A DNA stretch of 64,000 bases from Cheiracanthium punctorium (taxonomy: Eukaryota; Arthropoda; Arachnida; Araneae; Cheiracanthiidae). This document shows positions 31,380 through 43,160 of the stretch, one piece after another. The translations under genes were made by a program, and so were the position numbers. The stretch covers positions 496,001-560,000 of the forward strand of contig JAWZYV010019980.1 of NCBI GenBank assembly GCA_038373885.1, in the 5' to 3' direction. Every line of letters starts with the position of its first letter. Position 1 is the stretch's first letter. The notes beneath the pieces were generated by a model, which saw nothing but the letters and a program-made list of their open reading frames with translations, was not told the origin of the DNA and searched no databases.

Positions 31380-32304
31380 AAAAAGCTTAAATATTGCATG
31401 GAAAGTGTAGAAATTATGCAAAGAGTTGTTTTGAATTTTGTTTTACATAAAGAGAAATGTTTCACTTCAATTACTACGTTTATTGTAATCAAACTCCATT
31501 CCCATTGTAAACACGCTTCTGCGTTCTGAATTTGTTTTCCTCACCAACGCAGTGTTTGTCTAGTTGGATAAATTCAATTTACGACCGACAAAAATGGATC
31601 CCTTTCTCACTTACAGCCCCCTTTTTTCTCTCTCGACCATGGGAAAACGGACACATGCATGCGGGTCACGTGACCGGGGCGGCCGGCTCTCTCCCGGCCA
31701 ATGAGCCGTAACTATCGTAATGACCTCTGGTCATCTCCATGACCGTTATCCCCCCCCCTCTTTTCCTGACCCTGGGAGATAAGAGATATCTTCCCTCTCA
31801 TTTGCGAATCCGAAATAATTGTGCGCCAAAGGATTGACCCCCCTTCATTAATTTCTTTCCGCTCTCGGCCATTACGGCCAGGGCCCCAAAGAGTGCGAGG
31901 GGGCCCGATGGGAAATTTTCTTGGGGCCGATTAACTTATCGGTGCGATGCCAGACCTCCTTGTGGACAAACATACACATAACAGTTTTTGGATAAAAGGG
32001 GGGGGCTTGCTCGGATATATTCTTCGGCGCAGCGAGGAGGGAGAGAGAGGGAAAACCAGCTTAGAAGTAGGGAGAAGGGGCGCATTGATCGGGGATTTCA
32101 CTGCCTGAATTTATATTAGAAGTAGGATGCTGAAGAGAAGAGATTATTTCGTTTTATTAAAGAGCCCGGTCGAATGGAGCTGATAAACACGGGTTGGACG
32201 TTTAAAGAATGCTCTTTGATTTGGTTTTCAACTTTTTTTTGTGAAAACAGACATTTTGAAAATTTTGAGTGAAGTTAAAAAAAATGTGATTTTAGTTATT
32301 ATAT
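31380..32304. other. Gene-free segment with GC-rich island
   Basis: About 31590-32060 is the most GC-rich part of the window (GGCCGGCTCTCTCCCGGCC, GGGGCCGATTAAC, CATTACGGCCAGGGCC). No open frame or splice-bounded exon stands out. It may be regulatory or an old unexpressed segment. Confidence 0.4.
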
Positions 32305-32322
32305 ATATATATATATATATAC

Positions 32323-32773
32323 AGGGTGAATCTAAACTCTTGGGCAAAACTTTAAGGGGTGATAATAAGGAATGAGAATCACATAGCAATATGGGGTCGG
32401 CAACGTCGTCTTCGTATAGCTGTTAATAATCACTTCGGAAAAAGTGCTAAAACAACAGTGCACTTGCCGACCATTATTCGTCAGAAACTAATGTATTTTT
32501 CTCCAAAAAGAAAACTAAAATGGATAGTTTAAAAAGTTTATTTTATTTCATGGATGAAATTTTCTTAGACGAACCTATTGCTTATGAAACTTGGTTAAGA
32601 AATTATGTAACTATTTTATGTAAAAAATTATTATGTAAATATGTAAGAAATTATTAAACTTCAATGTTTTTACAAAAGTGATTATTACTGGGTAAGTTAA
32701 AACTACGTTTCACCCCAGATTGCTATGTGATTACGATTCTTCATTGTGTGCCCTATCATCCCTTAAAGTTTTG

Positions 32774-32777
<4 letters not shown>
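32323..32777. mobile_element. TIR element of the CAGGGTGAATC family inside (TA)n
   Basis: Left CAGGGTGAATCTAAACTC is followed by TTGGGCAAAACTTTAAGG and GAATCACATAGCAATATGGGG. The right side in reverse gives TTGGCAAAACTTTAAGGG, GAATCGTAATCACATAGC and AATCTGGGG. The element is bounded by TA repeats on both sides, so the TA target has expanded or insertion was into a microsatellite; the outermost bases of the right end are lost. No transposase. Confidence 0.7.
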
Positions 32778-32849
<72 letters not shown>

Positions 32850-32886
32850 GAGAGAGAGTATACACACACACACATATATATATATA
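32778..32886. repeat. Compound microsatellite (TA)n-(GA)n-(CA)n-(TA)n
   Basis: About 40 bp TA, about 40 bp GA with one interruption, then short CA and TA runs. The open frames encoding SLSLYIYIYI-type peptides are products of this repeat. Confidence 0.95.
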
Positions 32887-32889
32887 CTC

Positions 32890-34381
32890 GTATTCGAAGA
32901 ATGTAGATGCAAAACTTACACTCTCCACTGTTCAGGTTCTTAGAAAAATGCATAAAACTGATCATTATTAACAGACATAATATATTTTACCGCTTTTAGT
33001 GGTATATTTGTTGCCATGACAACTACTTGCACATAGGCTTAAGCCTGTAATAATTCTGGTACAACTAGAATTCAAATTTAAATGTGGAAAATGTGAATTT
33101 TCCCAGCAAACTTTTATCAGTAATGTTTGTTATAAACCTAAAGAGTTATGTATTAAAAGCAAAAAGGAACAATAAATAAATAAGTATTTGAACAATAGTT
33201 TTCATTGTGTTATTTTGGAGGGTTTGCTATTTTTATTTTATTTTTTATAAACAACAAAAACCGTCACGCAAAAAACATTTGTTAAAAAATGTTTTTGTTT
33301 GTTCTTTGAAAATATCGACAGATGTAGAGAAAACAATTCCACGATCCTTTACAAGTCTCTCTATTGGTTGAATTTAAAGTTTTGCTACAAAACAGATGTT
33401 GGGTAATGTGAATCATGCATCAAAACGAGATTTTCAGTATTTTTCCGTCCTTAATATGTATCAGTATTTTTTCAGCCTTAAAAATGATTTGGAACTTAAT
33501 AAATGGTCCAAATCACTATAACTTCCGGTTCTCTTTGAAATTCAGTTAAAGATGAACACGGAAATATGACTAACACAATATCTTTAAAAGTGGATAATGT
33601 GACTTTGGTCAATCTACATTTTTTTAATTATCTGAAAGAAAGAAAAATTAACAAAGCAATCTCTTGTATCTTTTGTTTATAAATTGAAGCACTGATTTGA
33701 GTTCGGTTCTTTTTGAAATTAATAAAGCTTTCAAGAAATATGCTCGAGGTTAAAATGACGTCAGATGGCGCTAGTTGTCAACGTCTACGGGCGAAGAGAA
33801 CACGTTTGGGCTTTGTTTTCTAATTTGAAGTGACCGAATTTCTACAATATCAGAGTAAAAAACAATTCTTTAGAAACAAGTATACGCTATACAACAGTTA
33901 ATAAAAATTTATAAAATAATAATTTTTCCTTTTGTAGCATCATTATATCCGCAAATTATTTTTCATTTGATTAAAGTCTAGTGAATTAGAAACAACGCAA
34001 TACTACTAAACGCATTATTAAAACGATTTTGATCAATTTGTAACAGACAGAAAATATAGTATTAAGTAGTGCATAAAAAGAAAGGATGAAACTTTGAGTT
34101 AAAGGAAGATCCAAGTAATATTTGTAAATATAAAGTTCATTATTATTTTAACTTTTCTTATATACTAAATAAACTATGTATCATAATTTAAGTTCTATTT
34201 ACTGCACATATATTTAATCTGTGCCGATCTATTTTTCATAATCTGTTTACTTTTTATGGTTTAAGTTTAATTTTAGAGCAGCTGTTATTATTATCATATT
34301 TTAGGGGGCATGCCGGTCACTAAATATTTTCAGTTTTGTTTTATTTGATTCTCCAGATTTTATAGATTTGGTTCCAAACTA
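32890..34381. other. Gene-free AT-rich spacer
   Basis: Nothing supportable. A lone CGTCAGATGGCGCTAG word at 33760-33775 resembles the Helitron motif. Two segments near 33520-33560 and 33690-33730 both read GTTCGGTTCT or GGTTCTCTTTGAAATT, hinting at an old duplication. Confidence 0.45.
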
Positions 34382-35127
34382 TAGTGAAACTTCTAAGAGC
34401 GACCATCTCTATTAAGCGATCCTCTCCTCCAATAACCCATTTTTTAAGGCACCGATTTTTACCCCATCTATTAAATGTTAAAAGATCCTCAAGAAGAGAC
34501 CACGCCACCCTCGATAAGCGAACAAGTTTGGTTCCCTGTCCAAAAATTTTCTTGCATTTTTCCGAATAGTAAACAAAAACCACAATCCAAAACGCTCTAC
34601 TGAAAATCGACAGCAAGCAGGTTCAAGTACACGTGCACATCTTATAAGTTAGAGACGAGACATGTTTAAAAAATGAGTGATTTTACTGTGGAGAAGTGCA
34701 CTGATCTGATCGAGTCACCCGAAAAAGGAAATTTGGAGAGGAAGTTCGCGGTTACTTTTAATTGTGCGAAAACCCAAAAGCAAATAGGTTTTATTATGGC
34801 GAATTCAGAATGCACGAAGAATTTCCGGATAAATGCTCTTTTGTCATATGTAAAATATAAAGTACAGAGAGAAGTACTCTTGGACAGGGATAAAAGAATA
34901 AAACAATCCGAAATTTCTAAATATTTTATTAAAATGTAAAAATATGTTTGCATAATTACTTATGCATTAGTATGCAGTTTCATAAACAGCAAAAAAAAAA
35001 AACGCTATTTTTTAGTATTTTTTTTTTTCTTGGCTGTTGAATGTTTACACTTCTTTGAGCGACTACCTATGTTAACGACCGATTTTTCCGCGGAACGGAG
35101 GGTGGTCACTTTCGAGAAGTTTCACTG
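34382..35127 (+). mobile_element. pogo/Tigger-type element (746 bp)
   Basis: Ends TAGTGAAACTTCTAAGAG (left) and, complemented, CAGTGAAACTTCTCGAAAG (right), each followed by GACCA and CGATTTTT words, are typical Tigger tips. TA precedes the left end and CA follows the right. Autonomous members are about 2-2.5 kb, so this is internally deleted, with one short coding remnant. Confidence 0.8.
34673..34939 (+). pseudogene. Remnant of pogo/Tigger transposase N-terminus (CENP-B-type HTH)
   Basis: An 88-codon frame starting MSDFTVEKCTDLIESPEKGN. Residues about 5-50 have the rhythm of the first CENP-B/psq helix-turn-helix (EKGN-x-ERKFAVTFNCAKTQ-x-IGFIMANSE). The DDE catalytic domain is absent and the frame runs into the right TIR. 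Assignment rests on the enclosing Tigger ends plus this weak pattern. It could be transcribed as a small DNA-binding protein, but nothing shows that. Confidence 0.5.
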
Positions 35128-35129
35128 CA

Positions 35130-36524
35130 TTACGCCTCGCTTTTGTTTCTTCTCTCTATGCCTGTAAAACTACTTTTACGGCACTGTTACTTACGAGTAG
35201 AGGTACGAAACGCTATGCGGACGAATTAGTGATGTAGAATCGTTCCGGATCTTCGAAAGCCCGTTCCTAGCCCGTTCCTTCGAAAGCCCGTTCGTAACCA
35301 AAACAAATAAAATGAATAATTATAATTATAATCTAAACAATTCATTACGAAGTACATTCATATAAGTATTCAAGCAGATATGGGTAATTGTTCAAAGTGA
35401 AACAATAAATATATGTGTTAAACCTGTTTCTATTACTTTTTAAATAAAACTTTGCATTTCTTTATGAAAGTTTGAGAGCGTTTAGATAAAAATAAAAAAT
35501 ATAGAAAATTTCAATTTCTACTAATGATTTTTCATTTTTTTTTATTCCCGCATTGAAAAAATTTTAATTAACAAAGTTTTCATTTAACTCATTACATTTC
35601 ACAAGGAATCTTATACTTTTCTGAAATTTTCACGTATAATTCGTAATAGTGTCTACAATTTGAATATATGTATATATAGCTCATCTATGCATGTTATTGT
35701 GTTTTGCCACAAATTCTAATCTTTATTTATATATTTACATATTTATTTTTTCTTTTATAGGTCAATGTGTAAGATACAAGTGTAAAAGTGTAATCTCTGA
35801 CACTTATTTATTGCAGATATATAGTTCCGTATTGATTTTTAACATTATTTTTTAAATACGATAAAATTCTCAATAAAAATATAATGTTTAAATTCTTAAA
35901 GAATAAAATATTTATAATAAATACTATAGCTCTTTTTTTAACTTGTTTTTCTCGTCAGTAGAAAAACAAGCAATAATTACTGGCTTAAAATGCATGAAAT
36001 GTATATATTTAATTTTTCATAATTATTTATTATATTATATAACTTTGTTAAGTTAACAACCAGCAGAGCAATTTGCATTTTTTCTAATTCTTATCGTCTG
36101 TAGTTTGACCAGCCAGATACAATTCTAAAGTTTATGTTCATGTGGAGGGCTTACAGTCGACCCTAAAAGAGGGTTTACAACTATTAGTATCAATCTCCAA
36201 CGTTTTTTAGATATTATCTAGCTACTACTACAGTTTCTGACGGAGACAATTGGGCCATTCAAAGTGAACCTACAGGTTATCATGCTCAAAGAGAATTAAA
36301 ATGAGAATTTGAACACTATTAGCATATTTATCTGGGTTACATGATATTGCTTCAAAAACAAGGCAGAGTGGTAAAGCCAAAAATTCATGTAGTTTCCAGT
36401 GACAGAGATACTGATTTATCTAATTTTATCGCTGCTTTTAATTTTATATTCTCCTTGATTAACTTGGATAAAGTTGAAAAGTAATTAATCCTTTACATCT
36501 AAATAACTGAAAATTTAAAGTTTT
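35130..36524. other. Gene-free AT-rich spacer
   Basis: No gene recognised. GCCCGTTC repeats near 35258-35290 (CGAAAGCCCGTTC twice) form a small tandem. The remainder is above 75% A+T in places. Confidence 0.45.
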
Positions 36525-36640
36525 TGCAGAAACAGATTATAAATATACAGAAAGTTTTTATTTCCCAGTTTTGTAATTCATGTAAAATGTATTGAGTAAA
36601 GTGTGTTTATTGTACAGCTCAATAAAACGGTTATTTTTAT
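36525..36640 (+). repeat. Dispersed repeat 'R-CAGAAACAG', copy 2
   Basis: Second copy of the repeat at 18853-18980, same orientation: CAGAAACAGATTATAAATAT, GAAAGTTTTTA, CCCAGTTTTGTAATTCATG, AAAATGTATTGAG, GTACAGCTCAATAAAACGG. Confidence 0.65.
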
Positions 36641-38065
36641 TTATACTTGAAAATATATCGGTAGTAGACCAAAGTGTTACTGAAGAATTTTTGAACAATT
36701 TAAGCTGAGAACCTTTCAAGGAAATCATTAACATTCTTGTAAGGTTTACCTACGCCAAAACATTATAAATTCTGCAATAACCGAGAGTGCAACTGCTGAA
36801 AAACAAGATACAGTTTCGTGTTACAATATTAATTAAATATCACAAACTTTTTAGATTTTTTAAAAAAAACTATTTTATGCTCACATTATTCTAGGGGGAA
36901 AAAACAGTCATTCAAATATTTTTAATACCCGTCGTTATTAATAAATTTAATTGTAATATTATACAGCTAATATATAATCGATAATTTTTATTATTGGTTT
37001 AAGTTTAAATTAGTTGCTTTAATTCATATAGCTTTAATTGGCATTTGAATGTTGCATATTTGCAACACGGTTTTTATAAAAGGTTAATAAAAGTGAATAA
37101 TTAAAGTAAAGAAAAGGGAAATAAAATGAAATGAATATGCAGCACTTATTTTGAATCAAATGATAATTATTAAATTGACGATATTAATGAAAAAAAATGT
37201 TGAATGTATATTCATGAATACGCGATCACAACTGATTTGATACAATGTTCTGGTTATCACGTGATTATATTATCACAAGAAAACACCCCACTTGCCCATT
37301 CATCATTATTTTCTGTAGCTTAGATTCAATGTATCCCTGAAATTGTCCTTACAGAAAAGACTGCAACCCTTACACACATCTTATCACGAAATCTTTTATT
37401 AACTTTCTTAAGACAAGGTGTGCGTCCAGGCGTCCCTTTAACCCGTCCGGCCACGGACTGTCCATCCACACCAGGGTACTCAAACACACACATACCTTGT
37501 TCGATATAAACCCCTTTACTTGTAACCCTGGCGGTGGAGTGCTGAGAATACATTCCGAGGGGGTCAGCGTCAACACCGCCCGGGGGGGCTGCTCACCCCT
37601 TTTCTGAACGGAACTTATAGAGTCCCCCGGAGGGGCATACAGCTGAGCAAACAGGGATCTCGTTACAAAAGTTGGTCAAGCGGTAGGTCACCGCTCAGTG
37701 TGGAGGTGTTACGGGATGAAGGGTTTGTAATAGTGCAGCGAGACGAAACAAATGCTTGCGCAAAGAGTGTTAGTCATGCTGGAGGTGCGTCTGCGCAGTC
37801 GTTGTAAAACGTACGAGCAGTAACCGTTATTTCTTTACCGTTACCACTATTATGGCATAATTTCTTCTTAATCAAATGTATTACTCATATATACATTTTA
37901 TGGCTTTCTCACGGGAGGGGTCCAACTAAGAGGGGGGGGGGCGGTCCATTCTTACTGTAAAATTTGATTAATAGTAAATTTTACAATAATTACATAATAA
38001 AAAGTTTCAGTAGCACTACAAGTTTGTAAATGATTTATAATCGGCCTTTATAGCCCAATGGTTAA
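36641..38065. other. Gene-free segment
   Basis: 36641-37310 is AT-rich. 37320-37750 is GC-richer, with open frames on the minus strand (about 70 codons, overlapping in two frames) that resemble no family I know. CGGCCTTTATAGCCCAATGG at 38042-38061 looks like a tRNA A box cut by the next MITE. None is called as a gene. Confidence 0.4.
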
Positions 38066-38463
38066 CCCTTTAACGCGCAGTGTTCCCGCTCTGGGAACAC
38101 CAAACTTTGACGTTTTGACTGTTGCCTTTCACGAAGAATAGATTGGATTTCTATAAAAATAGTTGCGGGTGACATAGTTCCACGATAACCCCTTTTACTT
38201 TTTAGCACGTCATTTCCGTATAAAAAAAATTGTCACGATTATTTTTAACAGCACTGACATCTGCTGAAAAATGGAAGAATGCGAGAACAGCTGGATAGAT
38301 TGCCCAATGCCCCGCGCACAGGCAGCTGTCGTCAGAAAAGGGTCTCTAGATCTGTGGCACGCGATGGACGTTTCGATCGTCCGCCATCTTGCTGGTAGTT
38401 AAGTCGGGCGATGGCAACGGCTGCCCTTTTTTCAGCATTGGGAAAGGGTTGCGCCTCAAAGGG
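38066..38463 (+). mobile_element. TTAA-A MITE copy 10
   Basis: TTAA flanks (38062-38065, 38464-38467), canonical ends CCCTTTAACGCGCAGTG and GCGCCTCAAAGGG. One palindrome arm is kept, with the YY1-like word at 38381-38390 (complement). The other arm is reduced to CCGCGCACAGGCAGCTGTC. Confidence 0.93.
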
Positions 38464-38715
38464 TTAAAGATCTTTATTACCAATAGTTGCACTAGAAAAC
38501 CTAATTTTTGGGGGATAGGAAGGAGAAGGGACTCCTCTCGCTTAGTCACGCTAATGTTAATAGAGTAAAATTTGAAGTTCAATAAACAAAATTCAACTAC
38601 TCAGAAAGTTAGCTTGGAAATATATGTAATTGAAAAAATGTCACATGATTGCTTGTAAATATACAGGGTTATTACAGAAGAATATCCCAACTTCGAAAGA
38701 TTATATCACCTGAAT

Positions 38716-38878
38716 CAATGGTTCTCAACCGGTAGTTCGCGAATTCCCAGCAGTTTGCAAGATGTATGAGCGGTTCGCGAAAATAATATGCGAGTGCAAA
38801 ACGACTGTACAAGTGGTTCGTCAATTTCTTTCGGATTCTAGAAGGGATTTGCAAGGAGAAAAAGGTTGAGAACCATTG
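38716..38878. mobile_element. 163-bp hAT-like MITE
   Basis: Inverted ends CAATGGTTCTCAACC (left) and GGTTGAGAACCATTG (right), the standard hAT tip type, with inner GGTTCGCGAA and TTCGCGAA words. I could not find an 8-bp duplication, so flanks have decayed. It interrupts a CAGGGTTATTAC-type sequence starting at 38664. Confidence 0.75.
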
Positions 38879-38956
38879 ATTAGCGTTCCATTTCACACAT
38901 CACTTTAAATGTAAGTTATGAAAAGTTTCAATTCCTACTCGATTTTTGCTCTTTAT

Positions 38957-39060
38957 CAGTGGACAGCAAGAAGACCCGGCTTAAGTCCCTGCGATTGTTT
39001 CTTTCTTTACCAGGAGAGGACAGCTCACGTCAATGAATGTGTCGTTTAGAGCTACATACG
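38957..39060 (+). pseudogene. Decayed mariner-type transposase fragment
   Basis: One frame reads QWTARRPGLSPCDCFFLYQE then AHVNE. This corresponds to the W-x-ARSPDLTPCDFFLWG-x-LK-x-VYVNE block around the third catalytic Asp of mariner/IS630 transposases. A stop follows. Flanking sequence to about 39270 may be the decayed remainder. Recognised from one motif only. Confidence 0.5.
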
Positions 39061-39269
39061 TCCTTCCTGGAGTTTTCCCGCCACAATTTGGATTCCCATC
39101 AGGAGGTAGGGGGACTTGTGAATATTGGCATTTTCCGTAAACTGCTAAGCAACCGAAAAGAAGACTTTCGGAACCACAGATTTAACGTGTACGTACACCG
39201 CATGCACATGGTGGTCTTGAGTGGTACGTCAGAATCAAACCTGCACCTTCTTGGTTGCGAGTATAACAA

Positions 39270-40144
39270 AAGCTATTGCTAAGACTTATTTTAGAGGGGA
39301 GAGATGTCGATAAACTGCCAAGTCAAACATCAGATTTTACCAACTTACTTATTTTTTTATCAAGTATATTACTAACTTTTTATTTTTGCCAACTGGATTA
39401 GCGTGATTTTGCCAAGTGCACCAGAAGCTGAAAGTAAATTATAGTTTTCGTTAAAAATGTTTCCCCAATTTTGCCAACTAGGTATCTAATTTTGTCAAGT
39501 TTAATAGAATTTTACAACTATTAGGGGGGAGACTTCCCCTACGTAGTCCCTTTAGCAAGGGCCCTCAGTGCAACACCTTCACCACTGGGCTACCACGGAC
39601 TTTAACTCCCCTTATATATATATTTATTTGTTTCTACTTTTCTTTGACAATTTCTGTGTACAATTTCTGTGTTCTTTAACGAAAAATTTTAAAATAAAAT
39701 ATATGTATATATTTTTAAGAAAGTGGTTATATAATACTTTAAATAAGAGGCAACATACGTTGATATTTTAATCATCTTAGAACGCCCGAAGCAATAACTC
39801 ATCAAGTTCGTTTTCTTAACTGCCTCCGCCTGAGAAGCAAACAGACACATACTCCCCCTCTCTGGAACAAGCTCCGTATCCTCCACTCGCTTAAACAGTC
39901 CAAGAGAAAAAAAAAGTCATGGGGAGTGCTAAACGGAAAACTTCAGTGGATCGTTTAAAAGTCATTAGAGGCCTTGTGCCATGCTAAATAGTCAGGGCTG
40001 TACAAAAACACGACCGCTTGCGCGCCAAAGGGAAGGGTTGCCGTTTTTCTGCGATGGAGGATAGGTACCAAGAGTAAAGAGAGACGCCGGTTGGGGATGG
40101 GAATTTCTACGCCAAGTCAAGGAATGGGTCTTACATTTGTTTAA
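39270..40144. other. Gene-free spacer with a possible SINE head
   Basis: On the minus strand 39600-39560 reads CCGTGGTAGCCCAGTGGTGAAGG, a good A-box match, but no B box follows at the usual distance. This may be a SINE fragment. GATTTTGCCAA / TTTTGCCAACTAG words recur near 39400-39490. No gene. Confidence 0.4.
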
Positions 40145-40620
40145 CCCTTTAACGTGCAGTGTTCCCGCTCTGGGAACACCAAACTCTGACGTTTTGACTG
40201 TTGCCAGTCACGAAAAATAGATTTGATTTCTATAAAAAAAGTTGCGGATGACATAGCTACACGAGAATCCTTTACTTTTTAGCACGTCATTTCCTGTAAA
40301 CAGATGTCACGATTATTTTTAACAGCACTGCCATCTGCTGAGAAATGGAAGAATGCGAGAACAGCTGAATAGATTGCCCAATACTGAAAAAAGGGAAGCC
40401 GTTGCCTTCGCTCGACTTAACTACCAGCAAGATGGCGGACGATCGAAACGTTCATCGCGTGCCACTGTTCTAGAGACCCTTTTTTGACGCAGCTGGCAGA
40501 GCCGGCACAGCCAGCTGTCTTCAAAAAAGGGTCTCTAGATCTGTGGGCGCGATGAACGTTTTGATCGTCCGCCAGGCTGCCCTTTTTTCAGCATTGGGGA
40601 AGGGTTGCGCCTCAAAGGGT
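40145..40620 (+). mobile_element. TTAA-A MITE copy 11
   Basis: TTAA flanks (40141-40144, 40621-40624). The first palindrome arm is full, with the YY1-like word at 40429-40438. The second arm is shortened by an internal deletion (GTCCGCCAGGCTGCCC), removing its YY1-like word. Ends CCCTTTAACGTGCAGTG and GCGCCTCAAAGGGT. Confidence 0.92.
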
Positions 40621-40624
40621 TTAA

Positions 40625-41005
40625 GCACAACTACTCATAGAATGTGTTTCACTGTAATTCAGATAACCCTATAAAAAACAGGTTATACTACAACATTCTT
40701 TACAGCATTTTTAGTACGGTACGTGCCATAGTACCTATCGATAACATTCTATACATACTTACGGCATTTAGAAAACGAACAGAGAGATCTGCAGACTAAA
40801 GCTTGAAACATCATCCATGTGTGACTGATCTATTTTAATTTAAATAGTTTTCGCATACTATGCTCACGATTATGATGCATCAGTTTTTGTAATTGCTAGA
40901 ATGATATTTTTATTTATCAATGAGAATTTTTGATTCGCTTATCTATCTTTTTTTAGATAGTGTATTAAGTGAATACTCTGAGATTAATTAAATAATTTAC
41001 TTTAA
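40625..41005. other. Gene-free spacer
   Basis: Nothing recognised. Ends with the A of the Helitron A|T target. Confidence 0.45.
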
Positions 41006-41070
41006 TCTTATAAATAAAAATGAAATTCTGTTTGTTTGTTTGTTTGTTTGTTTGTTTGTGGATTTGATTC

Positions 41071-41552
41071 GTATACAAATACACAAAAATGGACCTATCG
41101 GCCTGAAATTTAGTACAGATATGTAAAATAATATAAAATAACTCATAGTCTACTTTAAAACTTTGAAAGTCCACCCGTTCCCGGAATTTAAGAGATTTTT
41201 TATGCTCTTCACGCAAAAATCTTTCCGTAATTGTAACCCCTGTAGTGAAAAAAGTGTGAAATAAGGATCGTGGTTGCCATGTGTGGCGATTTTGCCGAAT
41301 AAAATGTCGTTCGTATACAAATCCACAAAAATGGACCTATCGGCCTGAAATTTAGCACAGATATGTAAGATAATATAGAATAAATCGTAGTCCACTTTAA
41401 AACTTTGAAAGTCCACCCGTTCCCGGAATTTAAGAGATTTTTTATGCTCTTCACGCAAAAAGCTTTCCGTAATTGTAATCCCTGTAGTGAAAAAAGTGTG
41501 AAATAAGGATCGTGGTTGCCATGTGTGGCGATTTTGCCGAATAAAATGTTTT
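41071..41552 (+). repeat. Tandem duplication, 242-bp period, inside the Helitron
   Basis: GTATACAAAT... at 41071 is repeated from 41313, both units ending GATTTTGCCGAATAAAATG. The copies differ at about a dozen positions. It produces two overlapping spurious minus-strand open frames with near-identical peptides. Confidence 0.92.
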
Positions 41553-42432
41553 AAATTCTCAAAGTAAAAATAAAAGAATAATAATGATTTTTTTTTTGTT
41601 AGTTTATATTCGTAAGGTTATTTTTTTTAAATTATAATATCGTGTGCATGGGAAATCAGAGCAGGAATGTAATGCTTTACACGCAAAACAATAAGAATTG
41701 AAGATTTCCGAGGCTAATAGGTAAATTATTTTAGTTTGGAGAAAAAATAAAATGGCTCAAATGCCGATTTTGTGAAAGTGAGTTCTAGCGGTTTGCACAG
41801 ATTTCGGCTTGGCGCAATTTATTGAGAGCTTAAGGAAATAGATTTTTGAAAACAAGTGCAAAGGTTTTATTAGAATACAGCGTTAAATTTTAATGATCCG
41901 TGAAGAAATAATGCAGTTATTAAGGGATTTCAATTGATCTATCTCCAGAATTCTCGCCAAATGAGTGCATTGATTTAAGTTGGGGGAATTCCGCCAAATT
42001 TCAGAAAATTGAAATCTTCTCATTTAGTACATCGGAGTAATGATGAATAAAACACGTTATAGTTGATAATTTAAAAAAATTCGGCTGTATTAAGGGATTC
42101 AACTTTTCAAATAAAGGCTTGCTTTACTTTTTCGCGGTCGAACCATTTCCCATATATTATTGCTGCTAAGTCAATGCTTCGAATGATTTCCTGAAAAAAC
42201 GCTTGCAAAATGGCGTATGTTGGCACTTTGGCGAGGCTTAGATTTGAAACTGGATTTTATTTGAGACTGGGATATATAATGACACTGGTTATAGATATAA
42301 ATGAATGTTGGTATGAGTGTATGAGGTTGAAAAACTCCAGCACCGTTGAGCACCGTTGCAGCATGAAATTTGGTTCACCTAAGTCTTTTATCATGGAGAA
42401 GCTTTTTATGCTATCCGTTTTCCTCTAACTTG

Positions 42433-43160
42433 CCACCAGGTGGCGCAGCAGAACGTCGAATTCTATTCCGTTTAGCCGTTTGCTATGCGAATATCGTCCA
42501 ACCGATTTCGATGAAATTTGGTACACGCGAATATTAGAACACGGAGAATATTTTTCCCTATCTATTTTGCTGTAACTTGCCTCTAAGTGGCGCTGAAAAG
42601 CATCAACTTCTATACCGTTCGACAGATCGGCATAAAATTTTTTATACTTACACATTTGAGCACGAAGAATATATTCTAACTGCGTTCCTTTTGATGTTAC
42701 ACACCACTAGATGACACTGCAATGCATTATTATTTTAAGTCGCCACTAGATGACGCTGCAGCAGGCCAAATTCTTGACCATTCAAACGGTCGCTATGAAA
42801 ATCAGTATACATAGCTATTTGAACAATGAGAATATTTTGGCGTTATCCATTTTGCTATAACTCGCTACTTGACGGCGCTGTAGCAAATCATTACTTTAAT
42901 TAACTACTAGATGGCCCTGCAGTGTATCACTTCTTGACTGTGCAAATGATCGCTATGAAAATAGGTATACTTAGATATTTGAACACGGGGAAGAGTTTGG
43001 CGCTATCCATTTTCCTATAACTTGCCACTAGATGTCGCGTCAACACATGAACTTCAGGACTGTCCAGCCGATAGTCATGAAAATTCGTATACATCGATAT
43101 CTGAATGCGAAAAATATTTTCGCCGTATCCGTTTTGCTAAAACTCGCCACTAGATTGCGC
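42433..43160 (+). repeat. Regular array of eight CTCF-like CCACTAGATGGCGC words
   Basis: Degenerate units within the Helitron, each with CTATGAAAAT, ATTTGAACAC, TATCCATTTTGCTATAACT and then the 14-mer. The 14-mers start at 42433, 42580, 42704, 42743, 42864, 42904, 43025 and 43147. The first, CCACCAGGTGGCGC, matches the animal CTCF core CCANNAGRKGGCR well; others are variants such as CCACTAGATGACGC. Spacing is about 121-122 bp or 39 bp. This shows a tandem repeat; protein binding is inference. Confidence 0.7.

Noticed and set aside
32731..32965. Overlapping minus-strand frames encoding Ser/Leu and Tyr/Ile repeats
   Set aside because: Translation of the (TA)n-(GA)n microsatellite.
37326..37576. 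Two overlapping minus-strand frames of about 70 codons
   Set aside because: Mutually overlapping in different phases with no recognised motif. Kept only as a comment in the spacer entry.
40965..41458. Near-identical minus-strand peptides starting MREEHKKSLKFRERVDF
   Set aside because: Produced by the 242-bp tandem duplication inside the Helitron. No relation to Rep or helicase.
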